The notes below the pieces were generated by a model. It saw nothing but the letters and a program-made list of their open reading frames with translations. It was not told the origin of the DNA and did no database searches. Both the position numbers and the translations under genes were made by a program. This document shows positions 35,441 to 47,366 of a stretch of DNA of 64,000 nucleotides, one piece after another (positions within the stretch are counted from its first letter, which is position 1; every line of letters begins with the position of its first letter). Location of the stretch: assembly GCF_000321225.1 (NCBI RefSeq), contig NW_004450459.1, positions 628,208-692,207 of the forward strand, given 5' to 3'. The stretch is from Odobenus rosmarus divergens. Its lineage: Eukaryota > Chordata > Mammalia > Carnivora > Odobenidae.

Positions 35441-36335
35441 CCATTTTGGATGTTTCTTTCAGAAATGGAGTGAAATCAAACCTTTGTGGAACAACATTAT
35501 TATGATGCTTGAGTGAGCCCAGATGTACTGTGTAGAAATTAGCACTTGGAGGATATAGAGAGGAGAGGGACCACATTCTAATTTTCTATTGCTCTGACAC
35601 CGAGAGTTTCTTCTGCGGAGCTTAATCTGCTGTGAATCCCATCTACTGTCATTTTCCTCTGAAGAATCGTAGGTTTCATTTCTAGGAGTTTGATTTGGGT
35701 GTTTTTTAAATATCTTCCATGACTCTGTTTATCATGCTTGATCTTTTCTCTACCCTTATGAACATACAAAACATAATAAATGTCTTAATGCCCTTCTCTA
35801 TCAATTCTATGATCTGTATCATTTCTGAGTCTGTATTGATTGATTTTTTTCTCGTTATTATGGGCCAAGTTTTCTTGCTTCTTGGCATGCCTGGTAATTC
35901 TTGACTGGGTATCAGCCATTGTGAATTTTATGCTGTTGTGTGCTGGATTTTTATTTAATCCATTTGTTTTTGCATTTCTTTAAACATTTTTCAATTTTGT
36001 TCTGGAATGCGGTTAGGTGACTTGGAAATAATGTGGTCCTTTTGAGGCTTGCTTTTAAGCCTTGCTAGGTTGGTCCAGAGCAGCCTTTAGTCTAGGGTTA
36101 ACGCGGGTCCGCTACCCAGACAATAATCTTCGGAGAACTGCAGCCGGTACCTCATACATTTCAAGGGTTTTCTCTCAGGCTCTGGCTGGTGGGAGCGTGG
36201 ACTGTTCCCCAGCCTGTGCGAGCTCTGAGCATTGTTCTACTTGCTCCTTTTTGCTGTTTTTTTCCTCAGCCTTAGCAGCTTCCCCACACGCATGTGGTGA
36301 ACAGCGCTGAAGATCGCGCTGCAGGTCTGTGGAGC

Positions 36336-36336
36336 C

Positions 36337-36370
<34 letters not shown>
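36336..36370. repeat. (CT)n microsatellite
   Basis: About 35 bases of alternating CT with one ttt interruption. It lies 150 bases before the heptamer array, inside the same LINE-like copy. Confidence 0.9.
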
Positions 36371-36516
36371 GTCTCGTCTCGTAGCTGTCTCCTCCCTGGT
36401 CCTCTTGCCTGGGAACTCCAACCTCCTTGGCCTCCCCAGACGCCGGGCTCTGCCTCGTCAGCTCAGTGAGACCGGGTTTCCCTCCCTGTGCGGCGGCCGG
36501 AAGCAGCTCCCGCGCT

Positions 36517-36747
36517 GAGCGGTGAGCGGTGAGCGGTGAGCGGTGAGCGGAGATCGGGGAGCGCTGAGCGCTGAGCGGAGAGCGGAGAGCGGAGAGCGCT
36601 GAGCGCTGAGCGGAGAGCGGAGAGCGCTGAGCGGAGAGCGGAGAGCGCTGAGCGGAGAGCGGAGAGCGCTGAGCGCTGAGCGCTGAGCGGAGAGCGGAGA
36701 GCGCTGAGCGCTGAGCGCTGAGCGGAGAGCGGAGAGCGCTGAGCGAG
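36517..36747 (+). repeat. 33-unit in-register heptanucleotide array (GAGCGNN)
   Basis: Every seventh base from 36517 starts a unit: GAGCGGT (4), GAGCGGA (14), GAGCGCT (13), one GATCGGG and a terminal GAGCGAG. There is not a single indel across 231 bases. The last two bases form an ordered code (GT, GA, CT), with higher-order groups such as GA-GA-CT three times running and GA-GA-CT-CT-CT twice. Because 7 is not a multiple of 3 and the unit lacks stops in most minus frames, it produces long but meaningless open frames (SALRSPL/SAQRSPL-type repeats). Confidence 0.97.
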
Positions 36748-37735
36748 GACAACTGCTGGGATCACTTCGTTTGCTCCCCTCTCTCAGGAACCACTATATT
36801 GGGCTACATGCTGCCCGAGTCCTCTGTCAACTCTCGTTTCACGCTCTTTCCCGGTCACTCTCTCCCGGCCAGCACTGGAAGTCCCTTATCAGCGGTTTTA
36901 AACGGCTCCGGGTGGGGGACTACCCCGGGAGCCCCCATGGGAGTGGAAACAGGGCCTCTGGGCTTTGCGTCTGTAGCTCCTCCGGCAGCGGCCGTGGGGA
37001 ACAAGAACCTTTCCTCTCCTCTGCCCTCAGACCCAGGCAGGAGGAAGGCGCGAGGCTAGGCCAGCGGCCCGCGGCTGAGAGCGGGGTCAGGGCGTTCTGA
37101 CCGGCTGCAGAAAGCTGCCATAAAAACAACCCCAGAACGACCCTCTTGGGAAATGAATATAGTATTCTCTCTTATTACCATTATTCCTGAGACCATGTTC
37201 TGTTTTGTTTTGTTGTCCGTTCACCAAGCTGCTAGGAGTCGGATTCTGGCCCTGCTTTTCCGTCGGCCGTCATGATCCACATCTGCTATCTTGTGGCCCG
37301 GTGTGTACTTATTAGCTGACCACAATCACTTCTTAGAACTCAACCGCTCCATAGACCGGGCACATGCGGGACAAGGGAATCAACCAGGAGAAAGCCACGT
37401 TCTTAGAAAAAGTCATTACTCCTCTACTCTGTTGATGGAAGGGGGCCTAAAGGAGCACCAGCAAATTAAAACCACATTTGTCTTTGAACTTGAAAATGTC
37501 CAACTATGTCATTAAGATCTTTTCAAAACTTTGAGGGAGTTATCTGAGCTGGCTCTTCATTTACCTTTTTAAAAGGCCAGAGAAGATGGTTTTCCCTTCC
37601 TCTGGTTGAATTATGTAATTCGAGAGTGCTGGCAATAAGATTTAGTATTTTCTGTCTTCCTTCATCCCCACCTTACCCAAGAGAAATATTCAGAACTAAG
37701 AGGTACAATACATGGTAGAAAACAACGAATTTAAG

Positions 37736-37948
37736 GTATTTCTTTGGGGCACCTGCGTGGCTCCATGGTTAAGCATCTGCCCTTGGCTCGGGTCATGATC
37801 CCAGGGTCCTGGGATCGAGCCCCACATCGAGCCCCGCATCGGGCTCCCTGCTCAGTGGGGAGTCTGCTTCTCCCTCTGCCCCCTGCTTGTGTTCCCTCTG
37901 TCAAACAAATACATGATTTTTTAAAAAAAATTAAAAAAGTATTTCTTT
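37736..37948 (+). mobile_element. CAN SINE with target-site duplication
   Basis: Head 'ggggcacctgcgtggctcca', B box 'ccagggtcctgggatcgagc', CT-rich body and A-rich tail in plus orientation. A perfect 10-bp direct repeat, gtatttcttt, flanks it at 37736-37745 and 37939-37948. A short internal duplication of the 'catcgagccc' segment (about 37816-37842) is unusual for the family. Confidence 0.93.
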
Positions 37949-38509
37949 AATATCAATTTTTTGATAAAATATAAAATTAGACTTGGAGTCCATCTCAACT
38001 GTTTGAGGCAATATCCCTGTTATGAAGATATGATCACTTTTACTACCATGAATATTTACTTTTTGAGTGAAAATGTCAAAAAGCCCATTTGAGGGTTGGT
38101 ATCTTGAAATGGAAAATCACTGATGATATGACCAGCTGCTGTCATCTCTGCTCAGACCTTCAACGGGAGGGGCAGGAGAGCATGCGCGGTGGCAGGCCCT
38201 GAGATTCTCTTGGATTAATGGGACTGGCCAGAGCATCTCTGAGGAACAAAGGAGGCTTCTCCTGAAGGTATGTGCCTTCAGAAAGAAGGGGCCAGTTGTG
38301 GGAGCAAATCCAAACGTCTAAATTGTCGAACTGCTATATCTCTTGATTCCCAGAGGTTAAGATTATTCATGATTCAAGCTAACGTAGTCCTGAATTTTCC
38401 ATGCCATGTGGCAGTGGTGCAGTTGGCTAAGGATCACATTTGGCTTGCCAGTCTTCCATTCTTCTGTCACATTGCAAAGGCCACAGCCAGTGAACTGCTT
38501 GTCCAGAAC

Positions 38510-38900
38510 TGAATTCGTCACCTTCTTCCCAACTTTCTTCTTCAGTTCACTCTCTCGGGGAACTGAGCATTATCACCTCCACCCAACTGCTCAGCCCAGA
38601 AATCTTTGAGCCATCCGTGACATCTCCCTCTTCCCCCCACCCCAAACTTATCACCAGGTCCTGTCAATCCTGCTTCCAAAGTCTCTTTTCATGTCAGCCT
38701 CTTGCCATGTCTCCAGCCCTGGTTTAGAAGGCCGTCATCTTCTCAACTGCTCTAACCTGCTCCTCTCCTACCAGGATGCCTGCCTCCCCTCCCCCCCCAT
38801 CCAATTAACCATCCACATTGTAGCCACAGACCCCAGCTCGTCCCTCTCTACCCCAAGCCTTTCAGTGGCTCCCATCTGATGTGAATGTGCTGGAAGACTC
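38510..38900. repeat. Probable ancient LINE-derived repeat
   Basis: C/T-rich sequence with phrases such as 'aatctttgagccatccgtga', 'accaggtcctgtcaatcctg' and 'aagcctttcagtggctccca', known to me from dispersed old repeats in mammals. The family is not resolved and no gene is implied. Confidence 0.4.
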
Positions 38901-40159
38901 CACCGGAAAAAGAGAACTGTGGTATTAAAAGAGAATGGAATCCAGAGACAACACAGGAGAGGAAAAAACCCCATAAAACCCAATGGAAAACTTGGGTTAA
39001 GGTACAAAAGCAGAATTTTGAAATGCCCAAATAATCCCATTAAGTTTTCTAGGAAACCTGAAATTCACATCTTTCTATGTATCTTTCTAACATCTTCCTG
39101 AGTAAAAAAATAAATAATAAAAAAAAATAAGCCAAACTCCACATGGTGTGTTTGGCAGGAGAGTCGCCGAAGTGTTAGTTACTACATGTGAGAGCAGATG
39201 GAGCTGGCTATGGGGTCCAGATGGGAGGCAGCAAACAGATTCCTCCTAAACTTCACTCTTTCTCTCCCCAGTTCAATGGCCTTTGAAACTCAAGGTTGTG
39301 TAAAAATTAATTTGCATTAAATTGCTTAAGATAATGTATTAACTACCATAGGAGGCTTCCAGCAGTTTTTTAAAACTTGCTTCGAAAAGCGAATAATCAA
39401 ATAATGGTGAACACAGAAGCAAGCCAAGACTTCTGTGAATAAATGTTTTTAAACATTCACATTAAAGATACCCACTTTAAAATAAATCTTTAGTGGGTAA
39501 TTTGCTAAAGTCAGAAAGTTAATAATAATCATTTACATACATTACACATGTAACTATGCCAGGCACCGTGTACTATTGGGTTCTTCCCAGGCTAGAATGC
39601 AATGGAACTCAAAGGGCTCTAGCCTTATGACTTCTGCTCCATTTGGGGACAGAGTCATTTACTCTGCCAGGACTCTGGTATCTCTAACAGAGATTGCTAG
39701 TTGCCTTCTGAATATGCATTTCAGCCTCCCCTGACCTTAGGAATGGCCAGGGAGGTATAAGCAGAATTCATGAAGAAGAGTTTCTGAGGAAACTCTGAAA
39801 TGGGAGTTTATTCAGCTGGAAGGTGCATCCTTTTGCTCTTGGTCCTATCTCCTTCTCGGTGCTGGAATATTAACATGATGGCTGGAGCTATAGTGGCCAC
39901 TTTGTGACTATGAGGCAACCTTAAGTATGGCAGCCACATGCTAAGGAAAGATAAACAGGGACTGGGTCTCTGATGGCTATGGAACTACCATATCATAGCA
40001 GTCTAAAGTGGACTTCTCTGGATTATTCTGAAGGAGAGAGAAAAAGAAATTTCTATTTTGTTTAGCTGTTGTGATTTCAGATCTCTATTACTAGCAGCTG
40101 CATGCAATATCTAATTGAGAGAACTGATGTCATGTTGTAGGTCTCTATTTTCTGTTGAA

Positions 40160-40740
40160 CTGTGCAGGTGTCAGAGAATTCTAGTTGATTCCTTGCACTG
40201 GGGAATTATGAGTTAACTTTTTATGACAGCAGGTTATAAGGGAACCGTAAGAGACAGCAGAGGGTATACACTGTCCCTTTACTGTTCCTCTGATAATAAA
40301 ATCCATTCCGTGTGCTCTGAGTATGCACATAATTCAGGCCTGACCAACAGGAGTGCCTCATTGATTGGTGTAGGAATAGGGTTGTGGCCCAAGCTAAGGC
40401 AATCAGAACTCTCTAAGTTTTACCTGGAACTGCTGGAAATGAGGTTTTCCTTTTCATGCTTCTTTTGGTGTGATAATACCTCTAATAGACATGTGACATT
40501 AAACCTGTCAGGATGTGTGAGGAAAGCCTGGTTGAGAATGAAGCCAAAACATACGTAGGAGGCAGAGAAAAGGGGACACATCTTATGGTATCTTTTGAAT
40601 CCCCTGGCTCTAGCTCTGTGCCACCAGCCACATGTGCCTCTCAGCTCCCCACTTACTTGACCCAATCAATTCCCATTTCTGCTCAGACTAATCTGGGTGA
40701 GTTTCTGAGCTCCAAATAGTCTTTTGCTGTTGTCATTTAT
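40160..40740 (+). repeat. Probable ancient LTR-like repeat
   Basis: 'gattggtgtaggaatagggt', 'gtggcccaagctaaggcaat', 'tgaggaaagcctggttgaga' and 'gacccaatcaattcccattt' follow the order of a dispersed mammalian repeat with LTR features. The family is not resolved. No viral gene is present. Confidence 0.35.
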
Positions 40741-42139
40741 TTTTCTTTGTCACCCCCAGAATTACTTGAGATTGAACCTCCCCCCACCCCCTACCCCCGC
40801 CCCCAGACTTTGAACTGGTGGCTCCCATAAGGAAGTCTCAGCTTCCTCAGCACACAAAGTTGCTGCTGATACTCACTGGGCAGTGCTCTTTACGAAATTA
40901 GTGAGGGTCAGAGATCAGCTAGCAGTTCTCTCCCTTCTCCTTGAATCCCAGGATCTCCCAAACAGACTCTTTAAACTCATTCTTCTCCTGCCATGTTATG
41001 GGGACTCAGAAAATGCTAACAGTGTATGCCAATTCCCTCTGGTGGCAAAGTCAGCAGGCCTGTGGAATTTCAGCTTCCAACGAAGGAATACTCAAAGGAA
41101 TCGGGAGTTGCCATCCATGTAGCCTGGATTTTCCCTGTAGACCAGGTGAGCTCTGACAGAAAGGACAAACAGCAACGAGCTGTTACTTTCTCTTTAGTGG
41201 GAGTTCACTATTACCCCATGTTTGTCATATTGGGTGAGATGCTTTCTCCGTTTGAGAAAACTATTTTTCTATACATGTGCAGTAACAGCTTGGCTGTGTC
41301 CAAATTTTGCAAATGCCAAAAAATATTGTCAAATCTTTCTGAAATCTTTTAGTGATATTTGAGATCTTAAAATCTAAATAATGTGAGGCAGTTACCTGAA
41401 CAGCAGTAAAGATGATAAAGCCACGGAGGTAATGCTTATTATGAGGGTACGCGAGCTCATTAGAATCCAATGGAAGAGTGATTCAGATCTATAATCAGAA
41501 TCCTAAGGGCATAGTCTGGCCAGGTTATAACATTGATGTTTGTAGCATCGATGTCTAATATCCTAAAAGCTAATTATAGTACTAGTAATAACTTAGGAAG
41601 TGATCCTTTCCTTTCCGAGGTGTGAAGCAGATGCCTATAGAAGTGAAGATGCTACAATGCTTGATACCCATCTTCTCTCCCTCTTTTCTTTCCATTTCCA
41701 TTCCCTTCCGACCTCTCAGGTTATGTGTTTTGCTTACTTTATTTATACGCTCAAGGGATTCCTCTGTGGAAAATGATACTTACAAATGACATTAACATTC
41801 TGAATTCATGAGGCAGGAATTTTGTCTCTCTTGGGATAAACAGCATTGTTATTTCCATCATAGAGGGCAAGAGTCTTAAACTCAAAAAAAAAACAAAAAC
41901 AAAAACAAACCAAAAAAACCCCCTCAAATGTCTACAGGGACAGGCCGGTACAGTTAATGCATGAAATAGGCTGCACGAGACAGCTGGGCGTGGTGGGGCC
42001 TCCAGCAAACTGGACCGTTTACAGTTTTAAAAACAGCGTTCAACTGAATGAAACAGGCCTGTGGGCTGAGTCAGTTCTGTGGGCTGCCATCTGCCTGCCG
42101 TGACAGACAGGAAAACCCGTCTTGCCATAATGAACTCAC

Positions 42140-42370
42140 TACTGAGTACTGAATGCGCCCCATGTTCCAGGCTCCATTCGGGGATCTCTCCATATGTGAG
42201 CTGATGAAACCCCGCAACAGTGCTGGCAGATTGGTATTGTTGATCCCATTCTGACAGATGAGGAACCTTAGACTGGGGGAAATGAAGTCAAAGGCACCAG
42301 AGTGAACATGGTTAAAATACAGCAGAGCTGGAATGCCGGTCGTGGCCTGCCTGAGTACAAAGCCCGTGGA
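42140..42370 (+). repeat. MIR SINE
   Basis: The order 'actgagtactgaatgcgccc', 'gctgatgaaaccccgcaaca', 'attctgacagatgaggaacc', 'cagcagagctggaatgccgg' is that of MIR in plus orientation. Confidence 0.65.
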
Positions 42371-43929
42371 AGGGATCTCACTGGGACCCTGGTAACGACA
42401 GGTATCTCTCCCACCTAACTGCAGTGTCAGGCGAGTGGAGTGCCTCTTTTGTTCTGGGGTCTGGGACACTCTTTCAGGACAAACCCACAGGTCGGAGACC
42501 ACCTCCCTGAGTAATGTAGAAACACCATCTCCCAAACATGAGGTGCGTGCGGACAGTGAATCTTTTATCTGTGACTCATCTACTCTGTCCTGCCCTGGGA
42601 AAATAAAACAAGGGTTTTAAGTAGTAAATAACAGGCAGGCCCAAAGATAGTTTGTGTAAATGCGAGCAAGGAGAACCGCCTCTTCTGTTATAATGAGCCC
42701 CTCTAGGATACTGTCCTAAGTTATCCTGTTGTTTGGGTTTTTAGAACATATTGGTAGCTAATCAATCACATTCATTGTGTAGGCAACATCTGACTTGGAA
42801 GGAATGGTTGCTGACCCAGAAGCCACAGCCTCTGATGAATGGGACTGTAGGTGGTTGGAACATGTAACTAAAGCTCAGCCACATGGTAACAGTCCTCCCC
42901 TCCGTGCACTGGGATGTTTTCCGGTGAAACGGGGCCATCTGTGATTTTATAGAAATATACAGACTCGATTATTTTGGCCAAGTTCAATGTGTAAGAAGGA
43001 CCATTTAAACATTTTTAGTTTGTTGAGCTCCAAGCATTTGGTGTGGACTTCTCATGTGCCTTGAGTCTTAAGCTTCCCCAAACAGAATGGATAGGGTGCC
43101 TATGTAAAAATATGGAATTGTAATTCCATGCCCTTGGTGTGAATGGTGTTCTGAGAAAGGTGCTATGGGGCCTTCAAGAAAGGATTCTAGAATACTCCAC
43201 TAACATTTTGCTCTTCGATTTTTTTAGCCTATATTTGAGGATTTCAAAAGAGTCAAAACACTAATTATTGGTACTGATGAACCGCTTAGTGAGCACCACG
43301 CAAATGATTATGGAACATTTCTTGCGAGGCTTTACAGGTGGTCCTCATGCTGAGTACCACACAGGCTCAGGTTTGAGACAGGAAGGAGCCCTCAAAGCCT
43401 GTGCACCCCAATGTCCCACATCTACAGAGCACCAGATCCAAAGCACCCATGAGAAATCCAAGATCCTTGGGACAAAAATCCTCTAGTACTTTGGTGGTTT
43501 CTCTCCGTATGGTAAGAGAACTTTCTTTTTCCTAATTTTATAAGATAATGAAGAAAGTGAGAGTTTGGAGAGAAAGAATAGGAAGACAAGAAAAGGAATA
43601 TTTTGCACACACCACTGGGTATATGAGGAGGATATTGCTTCATTAGCTGGCCTTCTCTTTGTCCAAAGAAAGAGGCCAAGCTGGTCACTTTAAGACCTGG
43701 TCGAGGGCATGCTATTGTGGCTTTTCTTTAGTTACATTGCTAACTTCCCCAAAAGCTAAGATATGGGAAAACTTTGTCTGGGGACAGCAGGACCATGACC
43801 CTGGATATTTTTTATTACATTACTGAAGTGCAGTTTAAGGATGGGAACATCAGGACATTATGAATAGAAATTTCCTAAGGGGCAACGATTTTCTATCTTT
43901 CAATGCTGGGAAGTTTTACAGTCATTTGC

Positions 43930-45560
43930 CTTCCAAACACTGACCATTTAAAATTAAATAAGCATCCCAATAAAATGACAAACTAGATTTGTTTTTGAAC
44001 TAAATTCTAAAGCTCACATGGAAAGATAAACATGCATCCTTAGAAAAATACTGCAAGAGTAATGCTGAAGATGAAACTAGGCTTATCATTAAATATATTA
44101 TAAAAGACATTAATTAAGGTAGTATGACGAGGTGGACAGATTGATAGAACAGAATAGAAAGACTAAGAATAGAATTAAATTTAAAGAAATTTAGCCTATG
44201 ATAGAGGTGACTTTTTAAATCCTAAGGAAAAAGACTAGTCAAAAGCTGATGGGAAAACTGGGGAACCATCTGAAAACCTAAAGTTGGATTCTGACCTCAT
44301 ACTTCACATCCAACAAAATAAAGTACAGCCAGATGAATCAGAGGTACAAATATAAAGGAAAAAAACCCCGTAAAATACTAAAAGATGTTCTGAGAAAAAT
44401 TCTTAAATGTTATCCTTTTGCAATGGGAAAATCATTCTATGCATGACATGAAATCCAGAAGCCACAAAAGAGTCATGAATTTGACTACACAAAATCGATA
44501 TATTTCTGTACAGCATAAACAAAGGGAAAAGGTAAATGACAACCTTTTGCTACAGATAAAGGTCCATTTCTTTAATATATAGTGAGCGCCTACAAATCAA
44601 AAAGACCACGAGCCTAATAGAAAAATGGCAAAAATATGAAGAGTTTACAGAAAAAATACAAATTGCTCCTAACAAGTCTATACTAAAAACATGATTAAAC
44701 TCATTTATGATATGGAAAATGCAAATGAAAACTATAATGAGATAGATTTTACCCTATCATACTGGCACAATTCAAGAAGTTTGATAACATAGTGTGTTGG
44801 TAAAGGTGTGGAGAGAGGGGCACCTCACATATTGCTGGTGAGAATATAAATTGGTACACACTGCACAGAAGGAAAGTTGGCAATACCTATCAAGATTTCA
44901 AATGCCTGTATGCCAAATAGCCAATAATTCTTTTGCGTATTTATCCTACAAATAAAGTCTTTATCCTACAAATAAAGTCTTTACCCTACAAATAAAGTGT
45001 GAAGAATGCATTTACAAGGATATTTATTGCACATTGTTTACAGTAGCAAGCTATGAGACATGACATCGGTGTCCTTAAATAATTAATCATTGGTTAAATA
45101 TTTTATTCTTCATCTTTAAAATCTAATACCCTATGGCCATCAAAAAGATGGAAGCAGCTGCTGCCTGGGCACTGGAACAGGAAAATCTCAAAAATATATC
45201 AAGTGTGAAAAAACACGGTCTGGAGCAGGATATACTTATGCTCATATATGTGCACATACATGTATATACGCAGACACATGCACGCGTATGTACATACATA
45301 CGGGAGGAGTGTGCATATGCGTACATATATGCTGCATGAGAAAACAGTACATAAGCAGTGGGTATTAAAAATGCTTTTCCATAGATTGTCTTTAGATGCA
45401 TACACAAGAAGGTCATTAGAGGTGGTGGCCCCCGAGGGAGGTGCCTGGGGGAGAGGAGTGTGAGGGAGGATCACTTTTCTCTAATACTTTTGTGCCTTTT
45501 GAATTCTGTTCACTGGATGTGTATAAAGTATTTAACAGTAAGATATTTAAACATTTTATC
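43930..45560 (+). mobile_element. Ancient L1 ORF2 3' half, degraded
   Basis: The sequence has the run of phrases typical for the L1 ORF2 C-terminal region: 'ctaaagctcacatggaaaga', 'gggaaaactggggaaccatc', 'gaaatccagaagccacaaaa', 'agaaaaatggcaaaaatatg' and 'tggtaaaggtgtggagagag'. They are in plus order and heavily mutated. An AT/GC-alternating stretch (45239-45330) lies in its 3' part. It has no intact frame. Confidence 0.75.
44939..44998 (+). repeat. 20-bp triplication inside the L1
   Basis: Three successive copies of tttatcctacaaataaagtc (the third with one or two changes). This is a local slippage expansion within the ancient L1. Confidence 0.9.
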
Positions 45561-46614
45561 ATGAACCGATAAAGGAACTAGCCATCTTCGATCACGTGTG
45601 AGAATTATTAAATAACAAGTCATCTATCTGATTGTTAATAGTGAAAGAAGGTTCACAGATACAAGGATAAAGAAGAGAAATGCTTAGTTCATGAAGATCG
45701 AAATAGTTTAGTGTTTCGCCAGCATAATTCAAGAATTATTTCAGGACGTTACAGTATGTGGCGATACTGTTATGTATACGTTATAACCCCCTCCCCCAGC
45801 CCACTCAGCCACCCACATCACAAATAAGGCCCGACTACCTCACTGATCCTAAACATTTCCTCTGAGAAGCAATCAATGTCCCCTGCCTGGCCATTAAATA
45901 GATTTTGAAAAACTCTTCAATCCGTATCAGTCTCATATCCTTATTTAGTTCCTCAAATTTGCCCTCAGCTGGGAATTGGGCAGGCAACTGTGGTTCTGTT
46001 GTGTTCACCACTCATTTGAAGGGCCCCATCCATCATCATTTCTAGGCCTTTTCTGATGCAATGTAGCTTGTTCTTTGTCTTTCTTAAAAACTGAATGGCT
46101 GTTAAATTATCCATTTATCTTCCTTCAGATTTTCTGTTCAGTTTCTCAGGCCCTCTCAGGGCTGTCTTTTCTACCTTGTTTGCTGACTTTTCATTCCATT
46201 TCCCCCGTTCTCCGAGGCATCTTGGTTCACCATGCTGTCCTTCAAAACAAACTCCCTGGTTCGATCTGCTTTCTGCTTGCTGGAAATCGGCATCACTACT
46301 TGTGTAGACTTCCTTTTCAAATTTCGTCCCTTCAGGAGAGCCTTGAAAACTCTGAGATTATATGTTTCCAATTTTCCCCATAGATGGCAGGGTGTACTGG
46401 GACAAACCATCACTGAAGGTCGGAAGTCTTGGGTTGTAAACCAGTTTTGCTGCTACTAAGTCGGGTCACAAGTGACCTTTCAAGTTTCTGCTTTCCTGAC
46501 CTACAGATTATTTATAAGCTCACTTCTCGTCAATAATCTTCGTATCACAACAGCATGTTGTCTCCGTGTATAGTGACCCACTGAGGATGTGAGGTTTGTG
46601 GCACGTTAAGGCCT

Positions 46615-46646
<32 letters not shown>

Positions 46647-46651
46647 ACACA
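46615..46651. repeat. (CA)n microsatellite
   Basis: About 37 bases of alternating CA with one TC interruption. Confidence 0.95.
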
Positions 46652-46669
46652 GGTGGCAGCAGGAGCCCA

Positions 46670-46880
46670 GATTTGGAAGCAGAATCTAAGCTCTGTCATC
46701 TAATAGCTGCGTCTTCTTGGGCAAGATACTGAAACTCTCCAGCCTCAGCTTTCACATCTGGAAAAGGGGGATAATAGTAGGATCTGGCTTGCTGTCGCTA
46801 AGAGGATTAAATCAGATAATGCTTGGAAAGTCAGACTGGTGCTTGGCACATAGTAAATGCTCAGGAATGTTATTGTAGAC
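46670..46880 (+). repeat. MIR SINE
   Basis: A well preserved MIR in plus orientation: 'gcccagatttggaagcagaa', 'cttcttgggcaagatactga', 'ttcacatctggaaaaggggg' and 'gcttggcacatagtaaatgc'. Confidence 0.85.
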
Positions 46881-47180
46881 TTACATCTTAGTAAGCTAGG
46901 CAGTTTGGCAGTTACTCAAATTTACTACACGGGCTACTGAAGCTTAGAGGACGTATTAATGATAGTAATAATAATGACGACTCACATGTATGTATGCATT
47001 TCCACAAGCCTCCTCTCCCTTGGTTCAGACTCTTGGAAAGGTTGATATTAACTATCATCATTTCCCTTTGCTCCAAGAAGAGAGTCACTTTGTAAGGCCA
47101 AAGACTTTTAAAACTTAGCAAAGTGGCGTTACTTTTAGTCCAACCTACAAGCTTGTGGTGATCACCATAAAAAGTGTAAG

Positions 47181-47366
47181 GAGTGGCTCCTGGGTGGCTC
47201 AGTTGGTTAAGCATCTGCCTTGGGCTCAGGTCATGATCCCAGGGTGCTGGGATGGAGTCCTGCGTTAGGCTCCCTGCTCAGCGGGGAGTCTGTATCTCCC
47301 TCTGCCCCTCCCCCTGCTTGTGCTCTCTCTCTGTCAAATAAATAAAATCTTAAAAAAAAAAAAAAA
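47181..47366 (+). mobile_element. CAN SINE
   Basis: Head 'ctcctgggtggctcagttgg', B-box region 'cagggtgctgggatggagtc', CT-rich body, 'caaataaataaaatctt' and a 15-A tail (47352-47366) in plus orientation. I could not define the target-site duplication. Confidence 0.92.

Larger units (their letters stand above)
35570..36840. mobile_element. Ancient LINE-type element carrying the heptamer array
   Basis: From memory of genome-wide repeats, 'cttggcatgcctggtaattc', 'cagagcagcctttagtctag', 'gctctggctggtgggagc', 'cctccctgtgcgg' and then 'cccctctctcaggaaccact' form a familiar dispersed mammalian LINE-like sequence. The heptamer array interrupts it between 'ggaagcagctcc' and 'ctgctgggatcac'. The family and strand are not resolved. 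Confidence 0.45.

Noticed and set aside
36237..36765. Two long minus-strand open frames of 100-171 codons with SALRSPL/SAQRSPL repeats
   Set aside because: They are produced by the heptamer array, whose length is not divisible by three, so the same peptide appears in several frames. No start context, splice sites or homology.
42071..42535. 154-codon minus-strand frame
   Set aside because: It overlaps a MIR element antisense and has no recognisable domain.
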